Below, one piece after another: positions 34,801 to 47,415 of a stretch of 64,000 bases of DNA (its first letter is position 1; the number at the start of each line of letters is the position of its first letter). The notes under the pieces are model-generated. The model was not told where the DNA came from, searched no databases, and saw only the letters and a program-made list of their open reading frames with translations. The DNA is taken from NCBI RefSeq assembly GCF_949628215.1, contig NC_134277.1, positions 27,789,058-27,853,057 on the forward strand, given 5' to 3'. The position numbers and the translations under genes were made by a program. This stretch comes from Phalacrocorax aristotelis (lineage: Eukaryota > Chordata > Aves > Suliformes > Phalacrocoracidae).

Positions 34801-36486
34801 CCGTCAGGGGTGCTGCAGGAGCTCAGCTCTCCCTGCACTCAGCAAGTGGAAAGATACTGGCTGTGACTGGTGTCTCTTCCGATCTGTCAATGCGTATATA
34901 TGTATTTTTTTAAGTCAGCAGATGTTTTAAAAGTACTGTGTTGCATGTAAATGACTATGTGTCTTTAGGTTCTGTTGCACGGGTTGGGTTTCTGTGAGCA
35001 GGACTGGTTAGCTGGAAATACATGGAGAATTTAAATGAAAAATAAGATACCGAAGAGGAAAAGATGTCAAAAGGCAAAATTGTGGGACAAACTACATGCT
35101 TTGATATAATTATCCCTTTACTTCAGAAATCTGCATAGCCCAAGTATTCCAGTTTAAAACTAGTTTTTTATTAATACTGGGCTTCTTCAAAACTTTCAAA
35201 CCACTGCTGAAGTGAAGTGCATCGATACCTGTTATGCATTATCAGTGATGTTCAGAGAACCCCATCTGCAGAGTTACACAGCCAGAGAAACTGTAAGACT
35301 AACTGTTTTTTTCAGGTCAGCTTTGCTCAGAAAAAAAATTAGAAGAAACCATTTTAGGTGGATATAAAACTAAATGTTAAAGGTATTTTTTTACCTCAAT
35401 ATAATAATACTAATAATAATAGCAACAGCAACAACAATAATAGAAGCTTTGCTGAGCTGTGAGTGTGATTAGAAAGGGAATAACTAATTCTTTTTCTCCA
35501 AACAAAAACTTTAATCTCAAATAATGAAACATTCATATTTGGAAAAGTCTACAGTTGCTCTATTTCTTTGTTCAGATTGTCATTTTTGTTGTCAAAGCTG
35601 TTTGCCAAATTTGACATGAAATTGAAGAAAAAAATTTTTGTTGACACAAATCTGTATTTTTCAATACATAAAGTGTATCTGAAAAAAAGTGTAACCAGAT
35701 CGGTCAGGTAGCAAGAATATAAAGTAAGGTCAAGTCACACGTAGTTGCATGTATTTACTGTTTGCTTCTTTTATTTCAACATCATTTTTAAGCATCTGCA
35801 CTTTTCTTCTTGTTGGGATGCAATTGTATTTATTCTAAAAGGCTACTGGGGTGATGAGCAAGACCAAAGGTACTTTGCTGTTGACAGCCCCAGCGAACTC
35901 ATCAGTAGTGCTGGCATTATGCTGCCTCGCTGCCCCGTGGTGAGGTTTAGGGGTTTAACTCACCCACGTGCACTGACGCTGAGCTGGCTACAGTGTCTGC
36001 TCAGATCAGGACTAACACTGCAGAGGAACCCCCACCTCAAGCTGATGGATATAAGACACACCAAGCCTAAATATTTCAGCATGGTCTTTAACTTAACACT
36101 AAATATTTGAGGCAAGCATAAGAATTTTGTGCGGGCATTTGGCTAAACCAAGTCCTTGGTGCTTGGCGTGCCTCCAAGGGACAGGATGGATGGCTGTGCT
36201 TTTTACCTTGCTGTGCCAACAGCTGCGTGTGGGCAGGGGAAAGAGAGGGAAGGAAAACAGCCTTATTGCTCTAAAACATACTTGTGTTTTTTTACAGCGA
36301 CACCAGGATTTCTATGACTCTCTGTTCACTGTGTGCAGCAATTCACCACGGTCACTTATGCATTTATGCAGATGTGCTATTCGGGCGATATTGTCAGAAA
36401 GGTGCCACCGAGGAGTCCCATTGCTCTCCATCCCCCTGTCCATGAAGAAGTACCTGCTGTTGGAACCAGAAGGAATCATCTACTGA
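25659..36486 (+). CDS. ASB4: ASB4 (ankyrin repeat and SOCS box containing 4), complete
   Basis: ASB4 is the substrate-recognition subunit of an elongin B/C-cullin-5-RING E3 ubiquitin ligase. In mammals it is linked to IRS4 and ID2 turnover and to vascular and hypothalamic signalling. Five coding exons join without frame breaks: 25659-25872, 29468-29767, 32353-32843, 34488-34601 and 36298-36486. They give 1308 bases, or 435 residues; human ASB4 has 426. Order: an N-terminal helix region ([18 protein letters not shown]), about six ankyrin repeats from residues 80 to 330 with TPLH-type motifs ([16 protein letters not shown]), and a C-terminal SOCS box at about 389-435. The SOCS box has [10 protein letters not shown] (elongin C box) and [12 protein letters not shown] (cullin-5 box), and the protein ends EPEGIIY as in mammals. 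Asn255 aligns with human Asn246, the reported FIH hydroxylation site. The start is the first in-frame ATG (GAAATGG context). No AATAAA was seen in about 3 kb downstream, so the 3' end is undefined. Confidence 0.97.
25873..29467 (+). other. ASB4 intron 1
   Basis: The 3.6-kb intron contains one 157-codon open frame at 27318-27791 that resembles no protein family I know and is probably fortuitous. A poly-A run lies near 28750. No transposon was recognised. Confidence 0.8.
29468..29767 (+). CDS. ASB4: ASB4 coding exon 2
   Basis: The acceptor AG is at 29466-29467 and the donor GTAAGA starts at 29768. The 300 bases encode about residues 72-171, from [19 protein letters not shown] through the first ankyrin repeats ([20 protein letters not shown]) to QQLVWRG. 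The exon begins and ends in split Gly codons. Confidence 0.97.
29768..32352 (+). other. ASB4 intron 2
   Basis: The intron is 2.6 kb and mostly plain sequence, with one compact GC- and CpG-rich patch at 31689-31845. Confidence 0.8.
31689..31845. promoter_or_regulatory. Intronic CpG-rich patch
   Basis: I count about fourteen CpG dinucleotides in roughly 150 bp, including GCCGCGGCG, while the flanking intron is CpG-poor. It may be an enhancer, an alternative ASB4 promoter or a small orphan CpG island. No exon with plausible splice sites and coding similarity was identified in it. Confidence 0.4.
32353..32843 (+). CDS. ASB4: ASB4 coding exon 3
   Basis: The acceptor is a T-rich tract plus GGCAG, and the donor is GTTAAG at 32844. 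The exon encodes residues 172-335, with the central and last ankyrin repeats ([41 protein letters not shown]) and Asn255. It ends on a complete Lys codon (phase 0). Reading through the donor gives a stop after seven intronic codons. Confidence 0.97.
32844..34487 (+). other. ASB4 intron 3
   Basis: The intron is 1.6 kb. It contains a short A-rich run near 33405 and a MIR-like fragment at about 33790-33870; nothing else was recognised. Confidence 0.75.
33790..33870 (+). repeat. Degraded MIR-like SINE fragment
   Basis: CATCTGTAAAAT is followed by a GATGATATTTATCC-type block, AGGGATGTT and TTTGTGAAAGC. These are in the order of the 3' part of MIR elements (CATCTGTAAAATGGGGATAA and downstream). 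Heavily diverged. Confidence 0.45.
34488..34601 (+). CDS. ASB4: ASB4 coding exon 4
   Basis: The exon is 114 bases, phase 0 on both sides, between GCTGCAG and GTAAGC. It encodes residues 336-373 ([20 protein letters not shown], ending IPDDVFE), the linker between the ankyrin array and the SOCS box. Confidence 0.96.
34602..36297 (+). other. ASB4 intron 4
   Basis: The intron is 1.7 kb, AT-rich, with an imperfect trinucleotide (AAT/AAC) repeat at 35398-35445. No exon or transposon was seen. Confidence 0.75.
35398..35445. repeat. Imperfect AAT/CAA trinucleotide repeat
   Basis: A run of AAT, ACT, AGC and AAC triplets, for example AATAATAATAGC followed by AACAGCAACAACAATAAT. Confidence 0.8.
36298..36486 (+). 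CDS. ASB4: ASB4 coding exon 5 (SOCS box) with stop
   Basis: The acceptor TTTTTTACAG precedes it. The exon encodes residues 374-435 and the TGA at 36484-36486. It contains the BC box [13 protein letters not shown] and the Cul5 box around [11 protein letters not shown]. Human Trp-Asp-Phe-Tyr-His is His-Gln-Asp-Phe-Tyr-Asp here, but the SOCS box itself is well conserved. Confidence 0.97.
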   Translation, partial: RHQDFYDSLFTVCSNSPRSLMHLCRCAIRAILSERCHRGVPLLSIPLSMKKYLLLEPEGIIY

Positions 36487-39400
36487 GCCACAGCAGCACA
36501 GGCACCAGCGTCTCCCTTCCTGGATCCGCATGCCTCTGCTGCGGGCTGGAGATCCAGGCACAACCCTGACACAGCCCTTCACTTTCATACAGTCACAGGC
36601 CAGCCTGAAGCTGGGCTGGGATTTACCAGCTCTCCTTGGAGCCGCTTGCCTTCCTTGCACTGAGGAATTGCAGCTGCAGGTTGTGGGTCATGCTGGGGGA
36701 GGCAGAGCTGGAAAGGCCCCTCCAAACAAACACAGGGGTGCATACTTCCATGTTTTTTTCAGTTCAGCTTTGACAATGCTTCTGCTGCCTTTGGTGTTTA
36801 TTCCACTACCTGCTAGATAGCATTAGATTCAATCTGAACAACCTTTGATACTGTTTCACTATAATTTTCTTCAGCTGTCATTTTGGGAGTAAAAGAAAGG
36901 GTACCATCAAAAAATAGGACATTTGTTAGTGCCACAGAAATGCTTCCCCAGAAAGAAATGGGCGAGCTGCTTTGAATCATGACCACAGACAGGATTTCAG
37001 TAGTTTCCTTATTTTCCTGTGCACTGACTCTCAAGTCAATGTTAGTTCACTGTTCACTACACCTGTCTGTATCTTATAATGCTTTGTCATAATAATATCC
37101 TTTTTAATTGTAAGAATTTTTGCATTATCAATCACAATATTGAAATCTGCAGCGCTGAAATTTCTGTACATTGCTATTCATGCCCAGGTAGCTTTTAGCA
37201 GATGCTGTTTCTGTTTCTGCTCTCACTGCAACCAGTGACAACTTAATGTCCTAGTGTTGAGAAATGCAGGTAGAATGGACTTGACCCTGTAACGTGCACA
37301 GCTGGGCTTATACCCATCCATATATCCTTCAGGATGGTGTCAGATGGGATCTGGCAAGAATATGAACCCTTCTCTTCTTTGACTATAGAAGGAACCTAGC
37401 CTGCTAACACAGACTATACACCTCATTTTTTTGGCAGCTAAGCGCAGCTGAAAGGAATCCCACCTTAACTGAAAGGTGTTTCCAAGATGAAGATGTGTTG
37501 GCTGTGCTGTTACAGACCTGCCCGTCCCCTTGATTTGCAGGCCCTCTGCTTTTGGACTTGCTGGTGCTGGTATCCCTGCTTGCAGAAAACCTTTTTCCTG
37601 ACCGAGCTACTGTCTCCAGTTCAGGAGGATGAAACACAGGGCAGAGGCAGTTCACACACCAGGTATCCCACAGCAAGGGCACACGTGTGATCTGATCTCC
37701 AGATAAAATGCATTTTTCTTTCCTGTTTTAGTTTGATGCTATCCATCTGGGCCGTTCCACTGTATTTTAGACCCTGACAATTCTGGGCTCTGTTAAAAGG
37801 GAGGTGAGCCATGCCCACCATTGGGAGCCAGTAACTCCTGACTTCTCATTGCATCTCTGACTGTGAAGCTGTCAGTCCTTATTGTTAATATTATCTCATT
37901 GCAAGAGAGCCCAGAGCACATAAGGCTCTTCCCAGGCGCACAGGAGCGGTCAAACTATTCACTATCTCTGTCTCACAAAGTGGCAACAACAGCACTTGAA
38001 GGAATGTAGAGATTATTCAGTGTTATAAATCACTTCTTTTTCTTTTCACCTCCTTTTTCATGAATCAAAGGCTGTATGCTATGTTAGGAGAGACTCCAAT
38101 TCATAGGTCTGCTTATGTTTAGCTAGACAGCAACGTAGATTCCTATTTAACACTTTCCAGTTCCAATGGAGAATTTCAAAGACAGCACAGACCGTGAGAA
38201 AATGCTTTCTTATACGAATCAAATTGTAACATAGGTCCCTCTACTTTACTAAACTGATGGAAGATTTCTATAGATTTTCAGAGGTATCTTTATCAGAGGC
38301 GTTACAGCAGTTTACTGGGAGAACAGTCAGGATCTGGGGCAGGTTGTCTATAGGAAAATCCGCTTGAGGCAGTTCCAAGTTGATGGGATCTGCTGAATTC
38401 TGCACTAAGGAAAACCAGTGAATTTGAAAGGGTGGAAAAAGCTTAAGTTATCTAAACCCACTGCTTTTCTAGGATATGTACCTGTGTAAGTCAGGCATGA
38501 GGAAGAGGATTTGCAAACTGGTTAAGGCAAGAAAATGTTTGTCACTTTGAACAGTCTGACAATGGAGCAAGCTGGGTAGTCCAGAAGAGGCAGATGGAGG
38601 TAGCTGATTTTATTGGGAACACATCCCCGCACTGGCTGCTTCTGGAAGTGAAATTCTGCATCTGGAAGAGGGAGGTTTAAGGCAGAACAATAGCAGCATT
38701 TTCTGACCTGTCATAGTCAGGACTCTCTTGCTGAGAGAGAAGAAAAAAGGCTGTCACCAGTGTTCCTAAATTCCCTCTGATCCTCCCCCTCTGCAGTGAA
38801 CACACTTAATTTTTATTCTGTGGGCACCCAGCCTCACTTCCAAGCTTTGTACCAAGCAGGTGCCAGATTATAGCCATTGTGGTATCTGACAGGGAGCACA
38901 GTGGGATCAGGCTGATTATAGTCATAGGAATTTGCAAGCTGTTAAAAACACTGGAGATCATCCTATCACAGAAATAAGACCTGATTGATGCACTTTAATT
39001 GCTTCTGTTGTTGGAGTTAGACCAACAGTAGGGAAACCTTATTATTTGTTACCTTTTAACATTTCTTTCTTTTTTTCTCTTACTGTACTCTATTCCCACA
39101 CACTGGATGGAGTTACTCATGTGAGGCACAGGGGTACCTGATAATAAGCTCATCATTTATTACATTTATGGGATGCAGTCTTATTATTCTGACTTCGTGC
39201 AGATGCCTTGAAATTTCATACTGTCATGTAATTCCTGATCATGCTTTTATATTTTCAGCTGCAAGAAATTGGATGGCTGCAGGTGGAAATAATGTGAGAC
39301 CAAGCTGTCACCCTTACACTGCAAGTTTGAACCTAGTCATGACTTAAATGACAGAAAATTGTTTTCAGGGTTGTTTGTTGTCTTCTGTGAAATGAGTTGC

Positions 39401-42400
39401 TTTTTGCCATTTGGCTTCTTAGTAGAGATGTAGCCATGTCTGAGACATTTCCACTGCATTTCACAGCTTATTAGAATATTTAAAGCACGATGGGCACAAA
39501 GAATGAACTATCCTTTCCCATTGGCAGCCCTTTCCCACAGCTCCCTTGATGACTTCTCAATGGATAGCAATGAGATTACATGTTTTGGTGTTTTTGCTTT
39601 TTAAGAGGTGTGTATGAAGGGATTTCTTAAGCCATGTGCATTGTTGACAAAAGAAGTTATCCCATCTATGAACATAGAGACACTCCGCATGTTTTTGTGG
39701 TCCACTGCAGAGGTTCATGGAAATATGGACATCTTCTTTGTAAACTGCTTTTGTAATAATTTTAAACCTAGCCCCTGATGTCTGGCTGGATCCAGCCTGA
39801 CTCAGAACTCCACTGATTTCTCTGTGGAGACCACATAGGTGAAACTGAAGTCATAGTCAATTTAACAATGTTCAGGAATGTATTTTCCTTCAAAACCTTT
39901 AAACATTGATTCAGATTTAGTCAGCCTTTAGATAGAAGGACAATGAGCCCAAAACAGCATGGCTGGGACAGCTCTCCAACGCTGCTGCTGGTACTGCTGG
40001 CCTAATGCCAAGAAGAGGAGCCAAAGACTGCAAAGCAGAAACTAAGGCATTGGAAGTGGAAGCAGTAAACCTTGACCAGTTCCTGTTCAGCCTCCAGCCA
40101 ACATGTCCTTAAAACCTTCACTGTTCATCCTTGAGACAGGCTAGTTTTCCAGTGCTGCTGATAGCAGGAGGGGAAGGATGTATCCTCAGTTGTGCACCAC
40201 TGTGTGCAGTGGTACCAAGACCATATTGGTTGCACAAGGTTTAGAGATGTGATAAGTATGTCATCTCTCCACAAATGTGGCTTTGGATGAGTGTCGACAG
40301 CTGTCTGCACACATACTGCTCCGAGAGTGTGACATATGTTTTGTTAATGTGTTCATTACCCATACTTTAAGACCATGCTCAGCTCTACTCCAAAGCAAGC
40401 TACCTGATGAGAGCTTATTGCTCGGCTGAATGGCAGCAATACTCAGCCTTGGGACCTTCAGCACAAGGGGTGCTGGTTCCACATCCCTCACTCCTCTCAA
40501 TGACTGCACTAAGAAGAGTTTGCATTATAAAGAAGAAAAAGCTCAAAGCCCAGACCATAAGCATGGGGCCTTGGGGCCACCTGGCACAGGCAGCCAGGAT
40601 CTCCATGTCTTTTTACCCTTGGCATTTGAAAAGCTGGCAGGGGAAGGGGATGGGTTGCCTACACCCCTTTTCATGCTCTTACATGGCATTGTTGCTAGGG
40701 CTGCATGGAGGATGACATGGCTGTCTGTATCACCTTGAAAAGTTTTGGACCAAAACTCCTGACTACTGAAAAGCAGAATGGTGTTGAAATGTCCATATAA
40801 ATTCTGGCAGCTCTGCATGGGTCTGTGTGTGCATTGGCACGTGCGTGCGTGGGCACATGTGAGGAGACCTGCAGAGAGATCCCAGTCAAAATCTTTGCTC
40901 TAGTTTCAATCAGAGTTTTTCAACCCAAATCAGGGTATCAGAGCTGAAATCAATAAGTTGCTGTAATGGTTTTGGCATCGATGAAATTTTACTTATTCAA
41001 AACCACTTACCATCTTGAAAGACCATTTCTCTTCTTTCCATGAGGCAATATCTTAAAGTCTATACAGTGGTTTCAACCGAATCACGTTAACTGCTGTGAT
41101 CATAAATTTATATAAATCTTCCAGACTGAGCAAGGCTGACTATTTTTGTAAAGTGTCAGAAACACAAATATTTGGGGGTAGGAGAAATGGTCTGGTCGGC
41201 CATGAAAGGTGGCAGCTTTACTTTTAGCTGCAAGCACTGCTGGACCAATTAAAATATCACAGAGGCTTGGATCATTTGGATTTGAGGAACATCCTTTGAA
41301 AACACGGTAATGTTTTTAGCAGCAGATTTTGCTCATGGGACAAGTACCTTTAAATCAAACATATGAGAGTTCAGTCTTTAAGATTGGAAGGAAGATTGAA
41401 ACAGTCGGGGGTGGCCTATGCTTTTACATACCTGTATTAAACTCTGACAAGCCAAAGAGGCATGCCAGCTTTTCAGTGCACTGGAAGGTTTGCAGGTCTC
41501 TTGAAGGACTGCTGCTGCTTTTCTGAAACAGTGCAAGATATAGATGGGTTGGACACAGCAATATTTCTATTTACCTTCAGGATATGGCAGTAGAATTTCC
41601 CTGTACTCCCTAGGGTTTGCTCTTCTACTGAATGACAGTGCAGAACATGCTATTAGCAGAGATGCCAAAGCCTAGCTAGCCTCTGACACCTTAACCTCTC
41701 CAAGAATTATACTGAAGTAGCGGAAAGATCTACCACAGTCTCTATTTGTAGAATGGCAGGGACCTCTGGCACAGCAGCTGAGTGGGCCAGAAAACATTTC
41801 TATATACAGCAACCGTCAGATGAAATTAGTTGGCTGCTTAGAAATTAGTTTCTATTTCTCCAAATGCATCTTAAGCTTCGTAAGACACAAAGTGGAAAGG
41901 TGACTATGGATATTATGCATTCAAATGACCTGTTTGATTTTAATACACAGTTAACATTTTCTTAGTACATGGCAGCTCTGTGTTGCCCTTTACCTTGCAC
42001 AGGCATCCTATGGAGTGCTGCTAAATTACAATTAAGTCATTTGAAACAAGGACAGTAGGGCATGTGATGATTTTTGCACCATTGATGAACTGTTCAGTTC
42101 TGTTCTTTCAAGCTGGGGCTGGCTAGGGATGCTGGTGTCAGCCTTTTGCCTAGTGCCAGAATCACACCACATTTTAGCCTTGTCACGGTGAAATTGATAT
42201 GGCTGCTTAGGCTATCAGTACTGCAGTTAGCACTGTGATAGATTATGGCAATATTAACTGTCAGTGGGGAGCTGCACTGCCTGCCTACAGCCATAAGCTT
42301 GCCAACTACTTGTGGGGGGAAAGACGGTTGAATCCAGGCAACTTTGGTCAAGAATAAGGATCTTTACCTATTCCTAATAACCCTAAAAACACCACTAGTT

Positions 42401-42962
42401 GATTTGGGACTAAGAAAAAATAACTGCTAAGATCTGAGGAAAAAGGTGCTGGAAGAAAAGAGTAGCAATACTCACAGAAAGTCTACTTTATAATAACACA
42501 CTGTAAAGAAGGGGACAGAATTGTGTGCCCTATAAATATATGGGCACTGGCTCACACAGTAGGAAAATGCAGGCATTGCTGAAGGGCAAGGCAGTACCTG
42601 GGCTGACTACAAGCACATAGTGTGCTGAAGAGCACAGGTGAAGAGACATCACTGCAGTCAGGGCAAAGCCATTTCATGACAAAAAATAATATAAGCATTT
42701 TAACATACACGCAGAGTAAAACTGGCCCTAAAGACCCAGTTGCAGCAAAGTCCACTGAATTACATCTACCTCCCAAAGATGAGCCAACCCTTTGGTGAGT
42801 CTATCCTGCTGTTTCCAAGTTCACTGCCGGGGAAAAGGTGCATGGCTGCCCTGAACTCAAGGACATGCTGCCTGCCTATGTCTGTAGTGAGCACACCTCT
42901 TGGTGCCAGCAGCTCTGAAATACACCTTACTGAAAATCTGGACCGCAGTCTGTCAGACATGT

Positions 42963-43068
42963 AGACACGGTACTTCAGGGCATGGTTTAGGAGACATGGT
43001 AGTGTTGGGTTGATGGTTGGACTTGGTGATCCTAGAGGCCTTTTCCAACCTTAATGATTCTATGATTA
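42963..43068 (+). mobile_element. CR1 LINE 3'-end fragment
   Basis: About 105 bp of CR1 3' sequence: GACACGGTACTTCAGGGCAT, then GGGTTGATGGTTGGACTTGG, ending in CCTTTTCCAACCTTAATG and ATTCTATGATTA. The subfamily differs from the other copies in the window. It is severely 5'-truncated. Confidence 0.93.
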
Positions 43069-46000
43069 TATCTGTGTCCATTTCCTCCACAGCCCTGCCC
43101 TTGCCTCCACCACAAATCCACAGATTTTCAGTGATTTCTTTCTTTCCCACCTTATAGTGGTTTTTGGTAGGTTTTGTTTGTGATAATTTTTTTGATACAG
43201 TGAAGGGAGTTTGTTCCAGTCAAAAACAATCTGAAATGAGTTGCACAGACACCTTCACACACACAGAGCAATAAGACATGAAAAAAACCCGAACTCTTCT
43301 CAACTAAAGGGGCTTCAATCAGGTTGAAAGAAAAGTAGTAATACATTTTTATTTGTAACCTTTTCTTTTTATATGTCAATACACTTATGGTGTAATTTGC
43401 AGCTGTTGGGTCGATGGAGTACAGTATGTACCAAAGCTTTACCCTGGTCTTAAAGGTCTCTAATGCAATCAAGTCTGGTGTGACCTGCACAATATGCAGT
43501 ATTCCAATCTAAAACTGAGACCCAATTGCCTTACTATTTTTGTTGGATTACTTTAGAAATTATTTGGAGGGTTTAACACAGGAATCTTTAGTTCCTGCAA
43601 TAATTTACAATATTTGCATATTATTTCAATGTTTCTCTGACTGTGTGGTCCGGCACTCAGGTGCTCAGCTTTTGAGGGTGGGTGCAGCAGCCAGCAAAGC
43701 TACCAAGCACCTGCCACAGCACTCAGACAGCTGGATTATCCCAAGAATATGGATGGGAGACAGCGGTGTGTCCTCCCCCTCCTGGCTGTGTAGCTTCTGG
43801 CACATGAGATGGTGCCTGATTCCCACTGCTACACTGTCACTGCACCTTCTTCTAGCAAAAGCAGTGGGAAGGCCCCGCTGGGGTGCAGAGCTGCTACCCC
43901 TCTCTCCTCCCCTATGGTTCTGTGGGTTTGTGCCACTCTCCACCACCTCTAGACTCCCTAACCCACAGGAACCCCTTTACCCAGCCTGCTGAAAGAAAGT
44001 TTTCAGTCAAATGCCCCTCGCTTATATGGCAGACGGATGAAACCCAAATGCTGGATGGATTTTGGGGGACAGGCAGCGTGCCTTGCCTCGCTCAGCACCA
44101 GCTGAGGTGAGCTGTGCTCACACATTTCATATGCCAGCATGGTGGGAGGTTCCTACCCTGCAATCAGAAATATGGGAGAGATTCCTTGCACTGCCAGCTT
44201 TCTCCAAAATGAAATGTTGCATCCTCCAGAGGTGGAGTGACCTTGACTTCTAATGACACCTGGACCTTCCAGAGATCTGTGGTTTATCAGCAAAGCCCCT
44301 GTCCATGAAGCCGTTTATCTCTGGCAGCTTCTTTTTGTGCCGCTGGAGCAGTGCTTGCGTCCTGCCCTGGCCAAGCCAGTTCAGTCTGGCTGGGTGGAAA
44401 TGGGCAGACATGGCAGGGAGATGTGCAGGGGAGATGAAGGAGCTCAGCTGATCTGAGTGGTGGGAGGATGGAGATCTGAGGGAGAAAGGTGAGAACTGGC
44501 ATTAGAAGTGACGTGGATTTTCACATGGTGAAAACTAAATGTCTCAATAAACCAGGGAGAGTGGTCATGCACACCCAGGGATAAAGTCCAACAGTAAACT
44601 AGGAAAAGAAAAAAAAAACAAATAAAATGTAAACCAAAAAGATTAAACATTGTTTATTTAACTATGAGAATCAGCATTTTGAGGGCTGTGAACTGTGCCT
44701 TGCGATCCTTGAAGCTGACAATGGTTTTTGGCCACAGTCAGCATTTCTCTGTGCTCTTCCCACCACCACAGGCACACCCAAAAGCCTGTCCCTGGCACGA
44801 AGTATTCCTGAGCCACCAGAATGGGCTGCACACCTTCTGTGGAGAGCAGCTTCCCCCCAGCGTGGGTACCAGCGCCTCCACGGAGAGCAGCTGCCCACTG
44901 CAGTGACTCCAAGTTCAGGGCAAACCTTTTCTCCTGCACTTGTCCTCAGGGGCAGCCGAGGACTCTCAGGGGGACCTTAACAATGGGCAAACAGGTGAAC
45001 ACACAACCCCATCCCAGGTGACATGTGGCTTTAGCAAGCTTTGGATGGAGGCGTCCAAGACATGCCGACACAACTGTGGGGAGCTGGGTGCCAGAGGCCT
45101 CTAACCCAGTTCTCCTACTTTTCTTTCCAGCTGGTTGAAACCCCACCGGTACCTGGCACGCTGCACTACAGCCATCACGGTCCCCTCTTGCAGGGTGCCT
45201 TGTGCAGCACCCACGAACCTCTGTGCTTTGGGGGCATATCCGAGCTGCACACCCAGTGTCCCCTTAACATCCTTGTCCCTTTTCCATCCTCCCAAGATCT
45301 TTGACGGGGTTGGTTCTGCCTGGAGAAGATCAGGAAGGGCTCCTTTTGCAGCTGAGAAGGACACATTATCTGCTGTCACCCAGCTGTGCTGTGAGTGTGA
45401 GAGGGTTTGCTATTAAATGGCACTGAGCCCTGCCCGGCCGCTGGCACCCACTTGAGCACGGGGAGAGCTGCCCTTTCTGATGCAGGGTAGGGAGAGAGGC
45501 AGAGAGGCAGCAGCCCTCGTTCTCACTCATTTTCAGGTGAGCTCAGTGCACTGATGAGACTGGGGCTAAGTGGCTCCATGCAGGCAGGAGCAAACTGCGG
45601 GCAGTGCCTGGAACAGACTTGAACATGGGCTTGAACTTTGACACTGCTCCTTCCAGTGACCTTGAAAGGGAGGGAGAGCAGTGGTGTAACCAGCTCAGGC
45701 AGCTCTCGCTGACTTGACGTAAACATGTTTTTAAGCTCCTGGTGCAGCCAGTGGGGAACACACTGTTCCCGTGGGTTCCCTGCCTCTCGCTCCAGAGGCT
45801 GACAGAACAACGCCAAGAGGCACTGCTGCTTTCCGCGGTCCCCAGCCCTGACCAGAGGAGGCCGTGCTGCACACTTAGCAAGTGTTTGTCCTTGATAAAA
45901 AAAAATAAAGGGAAAAAAAGAAAAAGGATGGAAAGCTGTAAGCAGAACAAAAGAGCCAGCAGCTAGCGACTGAACAGCAGCCATGCATTTCCTTAAGGGT

Positions 46001-46139
46001 ATTTTTAAGGTTTATAATTGTTCACTCCTTATTTACAGTGCTGTTTTGTGTCCTTTTATCTAGCACTAGCTGCCAGTCTGCCCTTTGCTTAAACCAAGGT
46101 ATTCACATCCAAGTGTCTGGAGCTCCACTGACTATGGGA

Positions 46140-46265
46140 GGCAAGCTTCTCTTTTTTAGGCTCCCATCCCCAAACAGCTGGAATAATCTTCCAGCCGTAT
46201 TGAAGTGGGCCCTCGCATTGTTCAGGGTTTGGACACTCTTAATCCTTTTCTTAAAGAAGCCTCAG
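46140..46265 (+). repeat. Possible ancient LINE ORF remnant
   Basis: One frame reads RLPSPNSWNNLPAVLKWALA, then LFRVWTLLILFLKK. This resembles the WNxLP...F+..LK..LF pattern that ends many non-LTR retrotransposon ORF2 proteins (L2/CR1 type). It is short and diverged, and could be chance. Confidence 0.25.
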
Positions 46266-47415
46266 CTGTGTGAAATGAGCTCAATCTGTGGCTGGTCACT
46301 GTTGTATGCCATTAAAAGCCCTGTCCTTCTGTCTCCAGGTGTGGGCAAAGCCCCTTTACCCCAGTAGAGCTCTTGGTGGCTGGGGACACAAGGACAAACT
46401 GCCCACATTGCGGAATGGGGACACTTACACCTCAGACATCTCCAGCATGGACCTGGGCTCACCTGGCTTGAACAGAAAGGCTGAGAGCTGACCTCCTTCT
46501 GGTCTGGGGCGTTTGGAGCTCAAGGTTTTCAAGTATAAGGGTTGCATTGCATTGGATAAGGGGGATGGGGCTGAGGCAAGAGCTATCAGCCAATTTGGTA
46601 CCTTTAAATTGGCCATATGTGCATATGTACGTTTCTGTTCAATGTATCTTGAATGTCTAAACGTACATCACCTATTCCTATTCCTCCTCTAAGTGTGTTG
46701 CTTGATCATAAACTCCTCCAGCACAACACATGCTATCTTGCAAACAGCATGGCAGGTAACACAGTGAGGCTGACCTCTTGTCTGGTCTCGCACTCTGAAG
46801 GAGTTAAAAATTAGTTTGCTTGGTGTCCTTTAGAGACCTTCAGAAATCTCCTCTACTGACCAAGCAGCTCAAACTGTTTTGGCTTTGTCCACAATTCACT
46901 AGTGCCAACAGGAAGCTTGTCACAGATTTCAGTGGGCTTGGTGTGAGGTCTAAAGATGAATTGTTACTACTCTAATATTTATAATTTACATTGGTTAATA
47001 TGTTGATCCCACATTATATTACACTTTATTATTGCTTGAAAAGGAAAATGAAGGGTTAGCATATGTTAGAATCATGTGATGGAAGAGTGAATTACATCAG
47101 AAGTTCCCAGACATGCTTATTGATCCATTTTGGTCAGAACCTATTGACCCATTACCTATATTCTGTATCCTTTATGCATGCTCTATAAAAATGAGAACAA
47201 TTGAATAACTGCTTCTGAATCTATTATTTTAAAAAAACTTTTTACAGTGAAAGCTTAACATAATGTACACCAATATACTGCTATTCTGCTAGAAATGTTT
47301 ACGTCGAAAAAACGAATAAACCTTCCAGTGTTAATATACTTTAAAGAAATGTTGAAGAGCACTTATTTTAGCCTTTCATTGTCAACAGCTTTGCTGGAAT
47401 CTCCTTTCTGTTCTT

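Noticed and set aside
44658-45416. Several overlapping 80-90-codon frames on both strands
   Set aside because: No domain, no splice-site pattern and no similarity I recognise; consistent with a locally GC-richer intergenic stretch.
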